Positions 18,552-27,598 of a DNA stretch of 64,000 nt are shown one piece after another. A program made the position numbers and the translations under genes. The DNA comes from Devosia equisanguinis. GTDB taxonomy: Bacteria > Pseudomonadota > Alphaproteobacteria > Rhizobiales > Devosiaceae. The notes under the pieces were generated by a model that saw only the letters and a program-made list of their open reading frames with translations, was not told where the DNA came from and did not search any database. The stretch lies in the NCBI RefSeq assembly GCF_900631955.1, contig NZ_UZWD01000018.1, positions 92,380 to 156,379 on the forward strand. The letters run 5' to 3'. Position 1 is the stretch's first letter. Every line of letters starts with the position of its first letter.

Positions 18552-19322
18552 TCAGCGTTTTGGCTGCCGCTGCGCCTGCCGCCACAACCAGAAGCCGAGC
18601 ATAACAATGGCGACGATGGCAAAGCCATACCAGGTGTATGCATAGCCCAAATGGTTATTGGGGAAACTGATGACGGTTTCGCCGCCCTGCGGCAGTGCAT
18701 CGGGCGCGCCGGCCGGAAGATCGACATAGAAAGGCGCCACCGGCACAAGGGCAGGATCGATCATGGTGGCAAGCAGCGTCGGGTCGCGGACCCAGGCTAC
18801 CCGGTCGGACATGTTGGTCTCGGGGGTCATGAAGCCGGTGGGCTCCCCAGGGCGCAACAACCCCGAGACGGTCACCTGTCCCTCACTGGCATCATGAAGA
18901 CCGCCCAGGATCACCTCTTCCTGATTCTGCTCCGGCACGAAGCCGCGATTGACGAAGACGGTGCCGCCCGCGTCGAGCACGAAGGGGGTCATGACCCAAT
19001 AGCCGGGACCGCCATATCGACCCTTGGGATCGGCCAGGCTGGTGAAGACAGTGCTGGTCTGGTCATAGGCGAAGTGGCCGCTCAGCGACACCGGCTGGAA
19101 ATTCAGCGCACCAACATCGAGATCGGGCCAGGTATCGGTGGCCGGCACCGGGATGGGTGCAGCATTCAGGCGGGCATCGACGGCGGCGATCAGCGCTTCC
19201 TTCTCCTCCAGCCGCTCCATTTGCCAGGTACCAAGGAAAACGCAGGTTGCAGCGAGGGCCAGCATCAGGACGGCAAAGACCCAATCGGTCCAACGCAGAT
19301 TGGCGAGGCGAACAGTGCTCAT
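18552..19322 (-). CDS. SURF1 family cytochrome oxidase assembly protein
   Basis: A 256-residue membrane protein involved in haem a insertion into cytochrome c oxidase. It has the SURF1 plan of one membrane helix at each end (about residues 15-33 and 222-245) with a periplasmic domain between, and the motifs LGTWQMERL near residue 28, FVNRGFVP and the C-terminal NNHLGYAYTWYGFA. Its ATG overlaps the stop of the DUF983 gene. It forms the tail of the oxidase cluster. Confidence 0.93.
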   Translation of the reverse strand: MSTVRLANLRWTDWVFAVLMLALAATCVFLGTWQMERLEEKEALIAAVDARLNAAPIPVPATDTWPDLDVGALNFQPVSLSGHFAYDQTSTVFTSLADPKGRYGGPGYWVMTPFVLDAGGTVFVNRGFVPEQNQEEVILGGLHDASEGQVTVSGLLRPGEPTGFMTPETNMSDRVAWVRDPTLLATMIDPALVPVAPFYVDLPAGAPDALPQGGETVISFPNNHLGYAYTWYGFAIVAIVMLGFWLWRQAQRQPKR

Positions 19323-19672
19323 TGATGGCCCTCATGCGCATCATGGCGGTACTGGACATTGACCAGCACGCCCTTGAATGGCGGCAGGAGGGCCAGCGAC
19401 AGGATCAAGGTCGTGGGAATCCATAGCACGAGATGCATCCACGGCGGGATGGTGAAGCTGGCGCCGACAATAAGCGCCAGAATGATCACCACCGGCGCGA
19501 CCAGAAATATCACGAAAACAGCCGGGCCATCGCCACTATCGGCAAAGTCGTAGTCGAGCCCGCACTGGGGGCAAGATGGGGCGAGTTGAAGATAGCCGGA
19601 AAACAACCTGCCCTTGCCGCAACGCGGGCAGCGGCAGGCAATGCCGGTCAAAATGGGATTGGGGGTGCTCAT
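19319..19672 (-). CDS. DUF983 family membrane protein with zinc-ribbon-like cysteines
   Basis: A 117-residue protein with two CxxC pairs near the N-terminus (CRCPRCGKG and SCPQCGLD), likely a zinc ribbon, and two membrane helices at about residues 55-77 and 80-100. DUF983 genes are regularly found in alphaproteobacterial cytochrome oxidase loci between ctaE and surf1, as here; the function is unknown. The start is ATG 19672 rather than the upstream codon at 19684. Confidence 0.88.
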   Translation of the reverse strand: MSTPNPILTGIACRCPRCGKGRLFSGYLQLAPSCPQCGLDYDFADSGDGPAVFVIFLVAPVVIILALIVGASFTIPPWMHLVLWIPTTLILSLALLPPFKGVLVNVQYRHDAHEGHQ

Positions 19673-19683
19673 GGTATGTTCCA

Positions 19684-19713
19684 AAGAAAAAGGGCGCAGA
19701 CCATGCCGCGCCC
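19684..19713 (-). terminator. Probable terminator between ctaE and the DUF983 gene
   Basis: On the minus strand GGGCGC pairs with GCGCCC and is followed by TTTTTCTTT (19684-19690 on this numbering). It lies directly after ctaE, so DUF983, surf1 and thrC may depend on readthrough or on a further promoter. Confidence 0.6.
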
Positions 19714-19736
19714 CTCTCCGATTGTCGTATTCGGCC

Positions 19737-20570
19737 TCAATGGCTCAGGGCCACGCCCCAGGAGCCCCAGACATAGACCGAGGCAAACAGGAACAGCCAC
19801 ACCACGTCCACGAAGTGCCAGTACCAGGCGGCGAACTCGAAGCCGAGATGCTGCTTGGGGGTGAAATCACCGCGTTCGGCACGGATCAGGCAGATCAGAA
19901 GGAAAATGGTGCCGATGATGACGTGGAAGCCGTGGAAGCCGGTCGCCATGAAGAAGGTGGCGCCATAGAGGTTGCCCGAGAACGAGAAGCCGGCATGGGT
20001 GTATTCGAGATACTGAACGAATGAGAACAGCACGCCGAGCGCCACGGTGAGCACGAGGCCCCAACGCAGGCCCTGACGATCGTTTTCAAGCAGCGCATGG
20101 TGGGCCCAGGTGACTGTCGTGCCGGAGGTCAACAGGATCAGCGTGTTGAACAGCGGCAGGTGCCAGGGGTCGAACAGTTCGATGCCAGTCGGGGGCCAAT
20201 GTCCGCCAGTGAAGGCGACGCGGGCATACTGCTCGATGTCGTCGAAGCGGAAGAAGCCATCGAAATAGGCCCAGAACCAGGCCACGAAGAACATGACTTC
20301 GGAGGCAATGAACAAGAGCATGCCGTAGCGATGGTGGAGCTGGACCACCGGCGTATGGAAGCCGCCATTGGCTTCCTTGATCACATCGGCCCACCAGGCA
20401 TAGAAGGTGTAGACCACACCAGCCAGGCCGATGAAGAACAGCCACGGCGTCCAATGGTGCATCCAAGCGATGCCACCGATCGCCAGCACGAAGACGGCAA
20501 CCGACATGACGAACGGCCAGGGGCTCGGTTCGACCATGTGGTAGTCATGGTTCTTTTCTAAGGCGGCCAT
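19737..20570 (-). CDS. ctaE: Cytochrome c oxidase subunit III
   Basis: A 277-residue core subunit of the aa3-type oxidase with about seven membrane helices. Typical are the N-terminal KNHDYHMVEPSPWP, the FWAYFDGFF region and the C-terminal FEFAAWYWHFVDVVWLFLF. It stabilises the proton uptake path of subunit I. It is two bases downstream of ctaG and part of the ctaC-D-B-(small)-G-E cluster. Confidence 0.96.
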   Translation of the reverse strand: MAALEKNHDYHMVEPSPWPFVMSVAVFVLAIGGIAWMHHWTPWLFFIGLAGVVYTFYAWWADVIKEANGGFHTPVVQLHHRYGMLLFIASEVMFFVAWFWAYFDGFFRFDDIEQYARVAFTGGHWPPTGIELFDPWHLPLFNTLILLTSGTTVTWAHHALLENDRQGLRWGLVLTVALGVLFSFVQYLEYTHAGFSFSGNLYGATFFMATGFHGFHVIIGTIFLLICLIRAERGDFTPKQHLGFEFAAWYWHFVDVVWLFLFASVYVWGSWGVALSH

Positions 20571-20572
20571 GT

Positions 20573-21139
20573 TCAGCTTCCCTCACTGTCTGAAGCGTAG
20601 AAGGTATAAGAGAGCGTAATCTCTTTGATGGTGTGGAGCTCAGGATTGTCGTCCAGATCGGGATCGACAAAGAAGACGATGGGCATTTCCACCGTTTCGC
20701 CCGGCTGCAGTGTCTGCTCATTGAAGCAGAAACACTGGATCTTGTTGAAATAGACACCGGCCTTTTCAGGCGTGACGTTGAACACGGCCATGCCGGTCAG
20801 CGGCTTGTCGGAATTATTTGTCGCGATGTAGTTGACCGTGTCGACAGTGCCGATGCGGTCGGTCACCGGCGCCGCAGCCTTCACCGTCCACGGCAGTGCG
20901 CGCTCGACATTGACGTCGAACCGGACCTTCATCTCGCGGGCAATGACGCCCTTGGGGTTATCGGCTGCTACCTGGGTGGTGCCACCGAAACCGGTTACTT
21001 GGCAGAACATCTGGTAGAGGGGCACTGACACGAAGGCCAGGCCCACCATGCCGGCGGCGATGCCAGCCAGCATCAGGCCCAGGCGCTTATTGTTGGGCGC
21101 TGCAGGAGCCGGATTACGATGGTGCAAGACATCGGTCAT
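20573..21139 (-). CDS. ctaG: Cytochrome c oxidase assembly protein CtaG (Cox11 family)
   Basis: The copper chaperone that delivers the CuB atom to subunit I. It has an N-terminal membrane helix (about residues 22-44) and a periplasmic domain with the copper-binding CFCFNEQ motif near residue 135, preceded by YFNKIQ. An additional conserved cysteine is in YQMFCQVTGFGG. The 188 residues match family length. It abuts the small membrane protein gene upstream. Confidence 0.96.
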   Translation of the reverse strand: MTDVLHHRNPAPAAPNNKRLGLMLAGIAAGMVGLAFVSVPLYQMFCQVTGFGGTTQVAADNPKGVIAREMKVRFDVNVERALPWTVKAAAPVTDRIGTVDTVNYIATNNSDKPLTGMAVFNVTPEKAGVYFNKIQCFCFNEQTLQPGETVEMPIVFFVDPDLDDNPELHTIKEITLSYTFYASDSEGS

Positions 21140-21319
21140 CTAGAGCGCCCTGTCGAACAGAGCCGGACCCATCTTGACGATGGTCAGCACGTAGAACGTC
21201 AGCGCAAAGAGTGCCAGCGCGGCTCCGAGGGCAATGGAGCGACGACGGCGCTGGCGCTTGAGGGCCGCCTCCTGCTCCGGGGTCATCGGCTGCATTTCAA
21301 ATTCGGCTTGCGTTGCCAT
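21140..21319 (-). CDS. Small single-span membrane protein in the oxidase operon (CoxF-like)
   Basis: A 59-residue protein with a basic KRQRRRRS stretch followed by one membrane helix (about residues 28-48). Small proteins of this size and place, between ctaB and ctaG, are common in alphaproteobacterial oxidase operons and are often annotated CoxF; the role is unproven. ATG 21319 begins two bases after the ctaB stop codon, and its own stop touches the ctaG start, so it is tightly embedded in the operon. Confidence 0.8.
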   Translation of the reverse strand: MATQAEFEMQPMTPEQEAALKRQRRRRSIALGAALALFALTFYVLTIVKMGPALFDRAL

Positions 21320-21321
21320 GA

Positions 21322-22251
21322 TCAAAGCAGCCCCATTTTGGTGACAAAGGTATCAGCCAAAAGCGCCAGGAACAGCACGAACAGATAGCTGAGGGAGAAG
21401 GTGAAGAGGCTGCGGGCAGCCTTGCGCATGGCAACGCTTTCCGAAGCGCGCCACAGGCGAACGGCCAGCCAGAGGAAGCCCGCGCCGAAGGCGATGGCGA
21501 CGGCGCCGTAAATCCACCCCGCAAAGCCGAGGAAGAGTGGCAACATGCTGGCCGCGACCAGGACAACCGAGTAGGCGAGGATCTGCCGGCGGGTCGAAAC
21601 TTCACCGACCACGTTCGGCATCATTGGGATGCCCGCAGCGCCATAGTCGCTCTGCTTGTAGAGGGCGAGCGCCCAAAAATGCGGTGGGGTCCACAGGAAG
21701 ATGATGAGGAAGAGCGCAAAGCCTTCCCAGCTCAGCGTGCCGGTCACGGCGGCCCAGCCCACCATGGGCGGGAAGGCGCCGGCAGCACCGCCGATAACGA
21801 TGTTCTGCGGCGTCGAGCGCTTGAGCCACATCGTATAGACGACGACATAGAAGAAGATGGTGAAGGCCAGGAAACCACCGGCAACCCAATTGGTCGCGAG
21901 GCCCAGCAGCATCACGGAAAAGACCGAGAGCACCACACCGAAGACCAGCGCCTCTGAGGCAGCCATCCGACCGGCGGGAATGGGCCGGTTGATGGTCCGG
22001 CTCATCACCGCATCGATATCGGCGTCATACCACATATTGAGCGCGCCGGAGGCCCCTGCCCCGATGGCGATACAGGCAATGGCGATGAAACCGATGATCG
22101 GGTTGATCGAACCGGGAGCGATCAGCATGCCGACAAAGGCAGTGAACACGACCAGCGACATGACGCGCGGCTTGAGCAGCGCCAGGTAGTCCTCTACCCG
22201 TGCTTCGCCCGCCATGGCGGGTGTGCTCCTGCTGTCGTCGATATAAGCCAC
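21322..22251 (-). CDS. ctaB: Protohaem IX farnesyltransferase (haem O synthase)
   Basis: A UbiA-superfamily membrane enzyme that adds the farnesyl tail to haem B, the first step to haem A. It has the aspartate-rich motif [15 protein letters not shown] near residue 75 and the second conserved region with [17 protein letters not shown]. Eight or nine membrane helices, 309 residues. The start is GTG with AAGGAAAG upstream. It follows ctaD after a 66-bp gap containing a strong hairpin. Confidence 0.96.
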   Translation of the reverse strand: MAYIDDSRSTPAMAGEARVEDYLALLKPRVMSLVVFTAFVGMLIAPGSINPIIGFIAIACIAIGAGASGALNMWYDADIDAVMSRTINRPIPAGRMAASEALVFGVVLSVFSVMLLGLATNWVAGGFLAFTIFFYVVVYTMWLKRSTPQNIVIGGAAGAFPPMVGWAAVTGTLSWEGFALFLIIFLWTPPHFWALALYKQSDYGAAGIPMMPNVVGEVSTRRQILAYSVVLVAASMLPLFLGFAGWIYGAVAIAFGAGFLWLAVRLWRASESVAMRKAARSLFTFSLSYLFVLFLALLADTFVTKMGLL

Positions 22252-22269
22252 TGATACTTTCCTTGTGTG

Positions 22270-22296
22270 GCGGACCGCGCCTCGGGCGCGATCCGC
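22270..22296 (-). other. Strong hairpin between ctaD and ctaB
   Basis: In the minus-strand transcript GCGGATCGCGCC pairs along all 12 positions (one G-U) with GGCGCGGTCCGC around a three-base loop. No T-run follows, so it is more likely a 3'-protecting or processing structure that raises ctaD over the assembly genes than a terminator. Confidence 0.5.
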
Positions 22297-22317
22297 TGAT
22301 GTCGTTTCGCCTGCGGC

Positions 22318-24012
22318 TTAATGAGCCTTGGACGAGTCGATCTGAGGCAGGGTCGAGAACTGGTGGAACGGCGGGGGCGAGGACAGGGTCCACTCCAGGG
22401 TCGTCGCACCGTCACCCCACGGATTGTCACCGGCGACGCGCTTCTTACGGAAGGCTTCCCAGGTGGCGTAGAAGAAGATGACCATGGCAACGAAGGTGAT
22501 GTAGTAGCCGATGGAGGACACGCGGTTCCACAGAGCGAAGGCATCCGGATAGTCGATGTAACGACGCGGCATGCCGGCGAGGCCGAGGAAGTGCTGCGGG
22601 AAGAAGATCAGGTTCACGCCGATGAACATGATCCAGAAGTGCAGCTTGCCGAGCAGTTCGGAGTACATGTAGCCCGACATCTTGGGGAACCAGTAGTACC
22701 AGCCCGCAAAGATCGAGAACACGGCGCCAAGCGACAGCACGTAGTGGAAGTGAGCAACCACATAATAGGTATCGTGCAGGGCACGGTCGGCACCGGCATT
22801 GGCCAGCACCACACCAGTCACACCACCGACGGTGAACAGGAAGATGAAGCCGATGGCCCAGAGCATGGGCGTACGGAAGGTGATGGAGCCGCCCCACATG
22901 GTGGCGATCCAGGAGAAGATCTTCACGCCCGTGGGCACCGCGATGACCATGGTGGCGGCCACGAAGTAGCGCTGCACGTCGAGGCTGAGGCCGGTGGTGT
23001 ACATGTGGTGGGCCCACACGACGAAGCCGACGAAGCCGATGGCAACCATGGCATAGGCCATGGCCATGTAGCCGAAGACCGGCTTACGGCTGAAGGTCGC
23101 CACGATGTGGCTGATGATGCCGAAGCCCGGCAGGATCATGATGTACACTTCGGGGTGACCGAAGAACCAGAACAGGTGCTGGTAGAGCACCGGATCACCG
23201 CCGCCCTCAGGGGCGAAGAAGCTGGTGCCGAAATTGCGGTCGGTCAGCATCATGGTGATGGCGCCAGCCAGAACCGGCAGGGCGAGCAGCAGCAGGAAGG
23301 CGGTGACCAGCACCGACCAGGCGAACAGCGGCATCTTGTGGATGGTCATGCCGGGCGCGCGCATGTTCAGGATGGTCGTGATCAGGTTGATCGCGCCCAG
23401 GATCGAGGACACACCAGCGACGTGCAGCGACAGGATGACGAAGTCAGTCGCCGGACCAGGATGGCCGGAGGTCGACAGCGGCGGGTAAGCCGTCCAGCCA
23501 CCACCGAAGCCGAGGGCACCAGCAGGGCCTTCGAAGAACATCGACAGGATCGTCAGCAGCAGCGCCGGCGGCAGCAGCCAGAAGGCGATGTTGTTGATAC
23601 GCGGGAAGGCGGTATCAGGCGCACCGACCATCAAGGGAGCGAAATAGTTGGCAAAGCCACCCATGGTCGCCGGCATGACGGTGAAGAACACCATGATGAG
23701 GGCGTGGGCGGACACGAACACGTTGAACATGTGCTTGCCGCCATCGAGGGCAGCGTCGCCCTCGAGACCATAGGCCAGGGACGCCAGGCCATGGAAGATC
23801 TGGATGCCAGGCTCCTGCAGCTCCATGCGCATAAGGCCGGACAGGATGCCGCCGATCACACCAGCGATGATCGAAAACACCAGGTACATGATCCCGATGT
23901 CTTTGTGGTTGGTCGAGAATACCCAACGGCGCCAGCCGGTGGGCGTATGGTGATCATGCGCCGCATGATCGTGCCCGGTCGCATGGGCTTCGAGGTTTGC
24001 TGTAGTAGCCAT
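22318..24012 (-). CDS. ctaD: Cytochrome c oxidase subunit I (aa3 type)
   Basis: The catalytic subunit, 564 residues and twelve membrane helices. Haem a and the haem a3/CuB centre ligands are visible in HALIMVFF, the HPEVYI motif with its CuB histidine and cross-linked tyrosine, WAHHMYT and [14 protein letters not shown]. The glutamate of the D channel lies just before HPEVY in the usual GHPE context, suggesting the common A-type proton path. The start is preceded by GGGGAG. It lies 24 bp downstream of ctaC. Confidence 0.98.
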   Translation of the reverse strand: MATTANLEAHATGHDHAAHDHHTPTGWRRWVFSTNHKDIGIMYLVFSIIAGVIGGILSGLMRMELQEPGIQIFHGLASLAYGLEGDAALDGGKHMFNVFVSAHALIMVFFTVMPATMGGFANYFAPLMVGAPDTAFPRINNIAFWLLPPALLLTILSMFFEGPAGALGFGGGWTAYPPLSTSGHPGPATDFVILSLHVAGVSSILGAINLITTILNMRAPGMTIHKMPLFAWSVLVTAFLLLLALPVLAGAITMMLTDRNFGTSFFAPEGGGDPVLYQHLFWFFGHPEVYIMILPGFGIISHIVATFSRKPVFGYMAMAYAMVAIGFVGFVVWAHHMYTTGLSLDVQRYFVAATMVIAVPTGVKIFSWIATMWGGSITFRTPMLWAIGFIFLFTVGGVTGVVLANAGADRALHDTYYVVAHFHYVLSLGAVFSIFAGWYYWFPKMSGYMYSELLGKLHFWIMFIGVNLIFFPQHFLGLAGMPRRYIDYPDAFALWNRVSSIGYYITFVAMVIFFYATWEAFRKKRVAGDNPWGDGATTLEWTLSSPPPFHQFSTLPQIDSSKAH

Positions 24013-24036
24013 AGATTGTCTCCCCTGACCCTATGC

Positions 24037-24963
24037 TTAGAGAGCCGGCAGCACGGCGGCAGCCGCGGCGTAGTCACGGTTCTCGGCGAATGCGGTAATA
24101 AAGGCCTCAAATTCTTCAGCCGTAACGACGCGGACGGCGATCGGCATGTAGGCATGATCCTTGCCACACAGCTCCGAGCACTGGCCGTAATAGATGCCGG
24201 TCTGACGGGCATTGAACCAGGTTTCGTTGAGGCGGCCCGGCACGGCGTCGACCTTGATGCCGAAGGACGGCACGGCAAAGGCGTGGATCACACCTGACGG
24301 GCTCGACGTAATCTGCAGTTGAACGGTGGTATCGACCGGAACGACGAGCTCGTTGTCGACAGCCAGGAGGCGCGGCTGACCGGGCTTGATGTCCTGATGG
24401 TAATTGGTGGCGACGCTGCCCAGAATGTTGGAATCGAAGGCAACGCCCTGATCCACATATTCGTAGTTCCAGTACCACTGCTCGCCCGAGACCTTGACGA
24501 CGAGACCCGGGGCCGGGACTTCGACTTCACCGAACGAGAAGATGTTGGAGCCGAGATATTTGCGCTCCCCATCGGGCACGGTCATCTGGTCGGACAGCAC
24601 CCCGAACGAGGGAATGGCGATAATGATCAGGATGACGATAGGCACGACAGTCCAGATCACCTCGATCAACGTGTTGTGGGTGAAACGCGCCGGGACCGGA
24701 TTGGCCTTGGCGTTGAAACGCACCACGACGGCGACCAGAAGGGCCAGCACGAAGAGCACGATGATGGTGATGGTCCACATCAGGGGACCATCGTGGAAAG
24801 CCACGATGGAATCCATGATCGGGGTCACCGAAGGCTGGAGATGAATCTGTCCAGGCTCGGGATGCCCGGCGCTGGACTGCTGCGCGAACGCGATCGCCGG
24901 CGACATTGCCAAAGCGACCGCGGAAACGGCCCCCAACTTCTTCAAGAACTGCCCGGTCACCAT
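24037..24963 (-). CDS. ctaC: Cytochrome c oxidase subunit II
   Basis: Carries the binuclear CuA centre that accepts electrons from cytochrome c. A signal peptide is followed by two membrane helices (about residues 55-80 and 95-120 from ATG 24963) and a periplasmic cupredoxin domain ending in CSELCGKDHAYMPI, which contains the two cysteines, histidine and methionine ligands. ATG 24963 with AGGGGG upstream is preferred over the GTG at 24996. It is the first gene of the oxidase operon. Confidence 0.96.
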   Translation of the reverse strand: MVTGQFLKKLGAVSAVALAMSPAIAFAQQSSAGHPEPGQIHLQPSVTPIMDSIVAFHDGPLMWTITIIVLFVLALLVAVVVRFNAKANPVPARFTHNTLIEVIWTVVPIVILIIIAIPSFGVLSDQMTVPDGERKYLGSNIFSFGEVEVPAPGLVVKVSGEQWYWNYEYVDQGVAFDSNILGSVATNYHQDIKPGQPRLLAVDNELVVPVDTTVQLQITSSPSGVIHAFAVPSFGIKVDAVPGRLNETWFNARQTGIYYGQCSELCGKDHAYMPIAVRVVTAEEFEAFITAFAENRDYAAAAAVLPAL

Positions 24964-25064
24964 AAACCCCCTATGCACTGTTCTGGCGGCTGGCACCGAG
25001 AATGAGGGTTATAGCGGCATAGCTAACGCCGCCCCGACTCAACCTCGGAGCGTAAAACTCTTGT

Positions 25065-25078
25065 TTGACCTAAATCAC
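25065..25078 (-). promoter_or_regulatory. Candidate FNR/FixK-type box upstream of ctaC
   Basis: TTGACCTAAATCAC differs from the FNR-family consensus TTGAT-N4-ATCAA at two outer positions. It lies about 100 bp upstream of the ctaC start. FnrL-type control of aa3 oxidase genes is known in alphaproteobacteria, which makes the site plausible, but this is a sequence resemblance only. The rest of 24964-25251 shows no other feature I can support. Confidence 0.3.
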
Positions 25079-25251
25079 ATTGGAAGAGCCGAGTCTATTG
25101 TAGGCTGATGGGTCCAGCATGCGGCAAATTGCTGCCACAATGAGGGCGCCATGCCTCACCCGCGCCCCAGTTTCCCGGCAAAACCTGCCGGAAATCCGGC
25201 CTTTGGTTGACAGGCTGGGACGCGTATCAGAAACAGGAATCGCCTGTGCGC

Positions 25252-25785
25252 ATGCGCCGATTCGGCAGGAGAATTGATAGAGTGATTGTCTGGGCAAAGC
25301 AGTTTGGTACGGTTTGCGCTGTTGTGGCAGGCCTGTTGGCAGTACCCGCTTTGGGTCAGGGCACGGTTCGCGCCGAGCATGGCGACTGGCAGATGAGCTG
25401 CGACACGCCCCCGGGCGCCAGTTCCGAGCAATGCGCCATCATTCAAAACGTCCTTGCCGAAGACCAGCCCAATGTCGGCCTGTCGGTCATCGTGCTGCGG
25501 ACCGCCGATCGCGAGGCGCGGCTGCTGCGCGTGCTGGCGCCGCTTGGCGTGCTGCTGCCCAATGGCCTGGGCCTCAATGTCGACGGCAATGATATGGGCC
25601 GCGTCGCCTTCGTGCGCTGCCTGCCCAATGGCTGCATCGCCGAGGTGGAACTCGATGACGACCTGATCAAGGTTTTGTCCGAAGGGACCACCGCAATTTT
25701 CGTGGTGTTCAAGACGCCCGAGGAAGGCGTGGGCATACCGGTGTCGCTCGATGGGTTTGCCGAGGGCTTCGCCGCCCTCCCCTGA
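25252..25785 (+). CDS. Invasion-associated locus B (IalB) family periplasmic protein
   Basis: A 177-residue protein with a signal peptide ending near LLAVPALGQG. The mature domain has the IalB pattern: HGDWQMSCDTP, a second cysteine in SEQCAII, and a second pair in VRCLPNGCIAEV, which would form two disulfides. IalB was named in Bartonella, but the family is widespread in free-living Hyphomicrobiales and its molecular role is unknown, so no virulence role should be read into it. It precedes a PilZ gene by 15 bp. Confidence 0.88.
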   Translation: MRRFGRRIDRVIVWAKQFGTVCAVVAGLLAVPALGQGTVRAEHGDWQMSCDTPPGASSEQCAIIQNVLAEDQPNVGLSVIVLRTADREARLLRVLAPLGVLLPNGLGLNVDGNDMGRVAFVRCLPNGCIAEVELDDDLIKVLSEGTTAIFVVFKTPEEGVGIPVSLDGFAEGFAALP

Positions 25786-25800
25786 TCGGGAGTTTTTGCC

Positions 25801-26046
25801 ATGGAAGAACGATCGAGGGCCACGCGCCACCGCACCCTCAAGGGCGGCAAGATCGTCTTTAACAATGGCTTTTCCACAATCAATTGCACAATGCGCAATT
25901 TTTCCGAGACTGGCGCCAAGCTGGTGGTGACCAGCGTGGTGGGCATTCCCGACAAGTTCGAGTTGACCATGGACGACGGGCGCCACTTTTCCTGCGCCAT
26001 CGTCTGGCGAACCGCCACCGAATTGGGCGTGGCGTTTTCATCCTGA
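25801..26046 (+). CDS. Single-domain PilZ protein
   Basis: An 81-residue cytoplasmic PilZ domain. The c-di-GMP-binding elements are partly visible: an arginine-rich N-terminal stretch (EERSRATRHRTLKGG), and NFSETGAKL in place of the (D/N)xSxxG motif. It could be an effector of the nucleotide that the EAL protein at 12089-14968 degrades, although nothing in the sequence ties the two. It is probably co-transcribed with the IalB gene. Confidence 0.85.
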   Translation: MEERSRATRHRTLKGGKIVFNNGFSTINCTMRNFSETGAKLVVTSVVGIPDKFELTMDDGRHFSCAIVWRTATELGVAFSS

Positions 26047-26050
26047 CTGC

Positions 26051-26089
26051 AAAATAAAAAGGCCGGGCACGTGAATTTCACGGCCCGGC
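26051..26089 (-). terminator. Terminator downstream of the DUF1127 gene (possibly bidirectional)
   Basis: GCCGGGC at 26062-26068 pairs with GCCCGGC at 26083-26089, with an inner GTG/CAC pair. On the minus strand it is followed by a T-rich tract (complement of 26051-26060), which makes it a terminator for DUF1127. It can also fold for plus-strand transcripts from the PilZ gene. Confidence 0.75.
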
Positions 26090-26202
26090 TAGTCATCAGG
26101 AAACGGGACCAGCGGCAAAACTGGTCCGGGAGATGGCACGAGCACTCATCGTGTTCGAACCAACGGGTCAGCAGCCGCCACGAACGGCCGCAATTCGAGA
26201 AT

Positions 26203-26466
26203 TCAGGCGCGGGCGTTGCGAGCGCGCGCTGCACTCAGCACCATGCCCGGGGTGCGTCCATTGCGCGCCACCATGGCATCGGCAATGTCGCCGCGATCAA
26301 TGCCAAGGTCTTGCAGACGATTGGCATCAAGACCCATGAGCCCTTTGAGTGCGGTGCGGCGCTGACGAGCGGCCTTGACCTGGGCGACCCAGGCAAAGAA
26401 GGCGCCAAAAATCGTCGAGTGCGAGCCAGCCGCAACTGACCGCTCGCCGGGGAGCGAGAGAGCCAT
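26203..26466 (-). CDS. DUF1127 family small protein
   Basis: An 87-residue protein whose C-terminal part has the DUF1127 pattern, with RRTALKGLMGLDANRLQDLGIDR near residues 39-61. The known short DUF1127 proteins act in RNA-linked phosphate and carbon regulation in some alphaproteobacteria; this longer form is uncharacterised. ATG 26466 has GGAGA upstream and is preferred over the TTG at 26484. It is divergent from a LysR regulator across about 150 bp, which may control it. Confidence 0.85.
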   Translation of the reverse strand: MALSLPGERSVAAGSHSTIFGAFFAWVAQVKAARQRRTALKGLMGLDANRLQDLGIDRGDIADAMVARNGRTPGMVLSAARARNARA

Positions 26467-26617
26467 GATTATCTCCAAGGACAAACAGGATGGGCGCCGG
26501 AGGGAGGCCGGCGCGGCGGCGCGTCACTGCACCGTCACCGCCAGATAGCGCTCTGGACTTCCATTCGTCCAACAAATAGATTTCATCCTCTCGATCAAAA
26601 TCCGTGATGAGACCAAA

Positions 26618-27505
26618 ATGGCTGCTCCTCTTGATCTCGACCAGTTGCAGAGTTTCTGCGCCATTGCCGATTGCGGCAGCTTCACCGAGGCGGCGCGGCG
26701 GGTGAACAAGACGCAATCCGCCGTGTCGATGCAGATCAAACGGCTTGAGGAGCGGCTGGGACATTCGCTGTTCACGCGCGATGGCCGCAGCGTTACCCTC
26801 ACCCATCACGGCGAAGTGCTATACGAACGCGCCCGCAAGATGCTGCGGGCCAATGCCGAGATTCTCGACCATTTCAACGATGGCGACCTGGCTGGGTCCA
26901 TTCGCTTCGGCGTGCCCGACGACTATGCGGTACGGCTTCTGCCGGTCATTCTCTCGAGCTTCCAGCGCACCCATCCACGCATTGCGGTAGACGTGTCTTG
27001 CATGGCCTCAGAAGTGTTGCTCGAGGGGATGAAGGCGGGGCGCTACGATCTCATCGTCTTCACCCAGGGCACCAATCAGAATTTCGGAGAGCTCTTCCGC
27101 ACCGAAAAGATGTTCTGGGTAGCCAGCCATGGCGGGCGCGCGCTGGCCAACGAGCCGATGGCGATTGCCTGCGGCCCGCAATATTGCATCTGGCGCAAGG
27201 ATGCGATGGACGCGCTCGAGCGCACCAGCAAGGACTACCGCATCGCCTATACGTCGTCCAACGCGACCGCCATATCCTCGGCAGTGCTGTCGGACCTGGC
27301 GGTGGGGTTCCTACCGGAAAGCGCGCTGCAGCCGGGTATGCGTGTCATTGGCGACGAGCATGGCCTGCCGCGTCTCGCCGACGCCCAGATTGCCCTGATG
27401 CGGGCCAGCCATGCTTATGGCGGCATCTACGACGCGCTAGCCAACCATATCGTGCAATCAATGGGCAATCTCGAGCATCCGCCGCAGGCCGAGGCGGCTG
27501 AATAG
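26618..27505 (+). CDS. LysR-type transcriptional regulator
   Basis: A 295-residue regulator. The N-terminal winged helix-turn-helix spans about residues 5-64 (LDQLQSFCAIADCGSFTEAA then KTQSAVSMQIKRLEERLG) and is followed by a periplasmic-binding-protein-like effector domain with GDLAGSIRFGVPDDYA near residue 92. Divergence from the DUF1127 gene suggests local control. A candidate T-N11-A site with ATCA/TGAT ends lies at 26594-26608, only about 10-25 bp upstream of its own start. The effector is unknown. Confidence 0.92.
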   Translation: MAAPLDLDQLQSFCAIADCGSFTEAARRVNKTQSAVSMQIKRLEERLGHSLFTRDGRSVTLTHHGEVLYERARKMLRANAEILDHFNDGDLAGSIRFGVPDDYAVRLLPVILSSFQRTHPRIAVDVSCMASEVLLEGMKAGRYDLIVFTQGTNQNFGELFRTEKMFWVASHGGRALANEPMAIACGPQYCIWRKDAMDALERTSKDYRIAYTSSNATAISSAVLSDLAVGFLPESALQPGMRVIGDEHGLPRLADAQIALMRASHAYGGIYDALANHIVQSMGNLEHPPQAEAAE

Positions 27506-27598
27506 CCAGGGGGGCTGCGGCCACACGCTATGCGGCGTCTATAAGCGGGCCTCGTCGTCCCTCTTGACCTAAACCGCCCCATGCCGCACGAGAGACGC

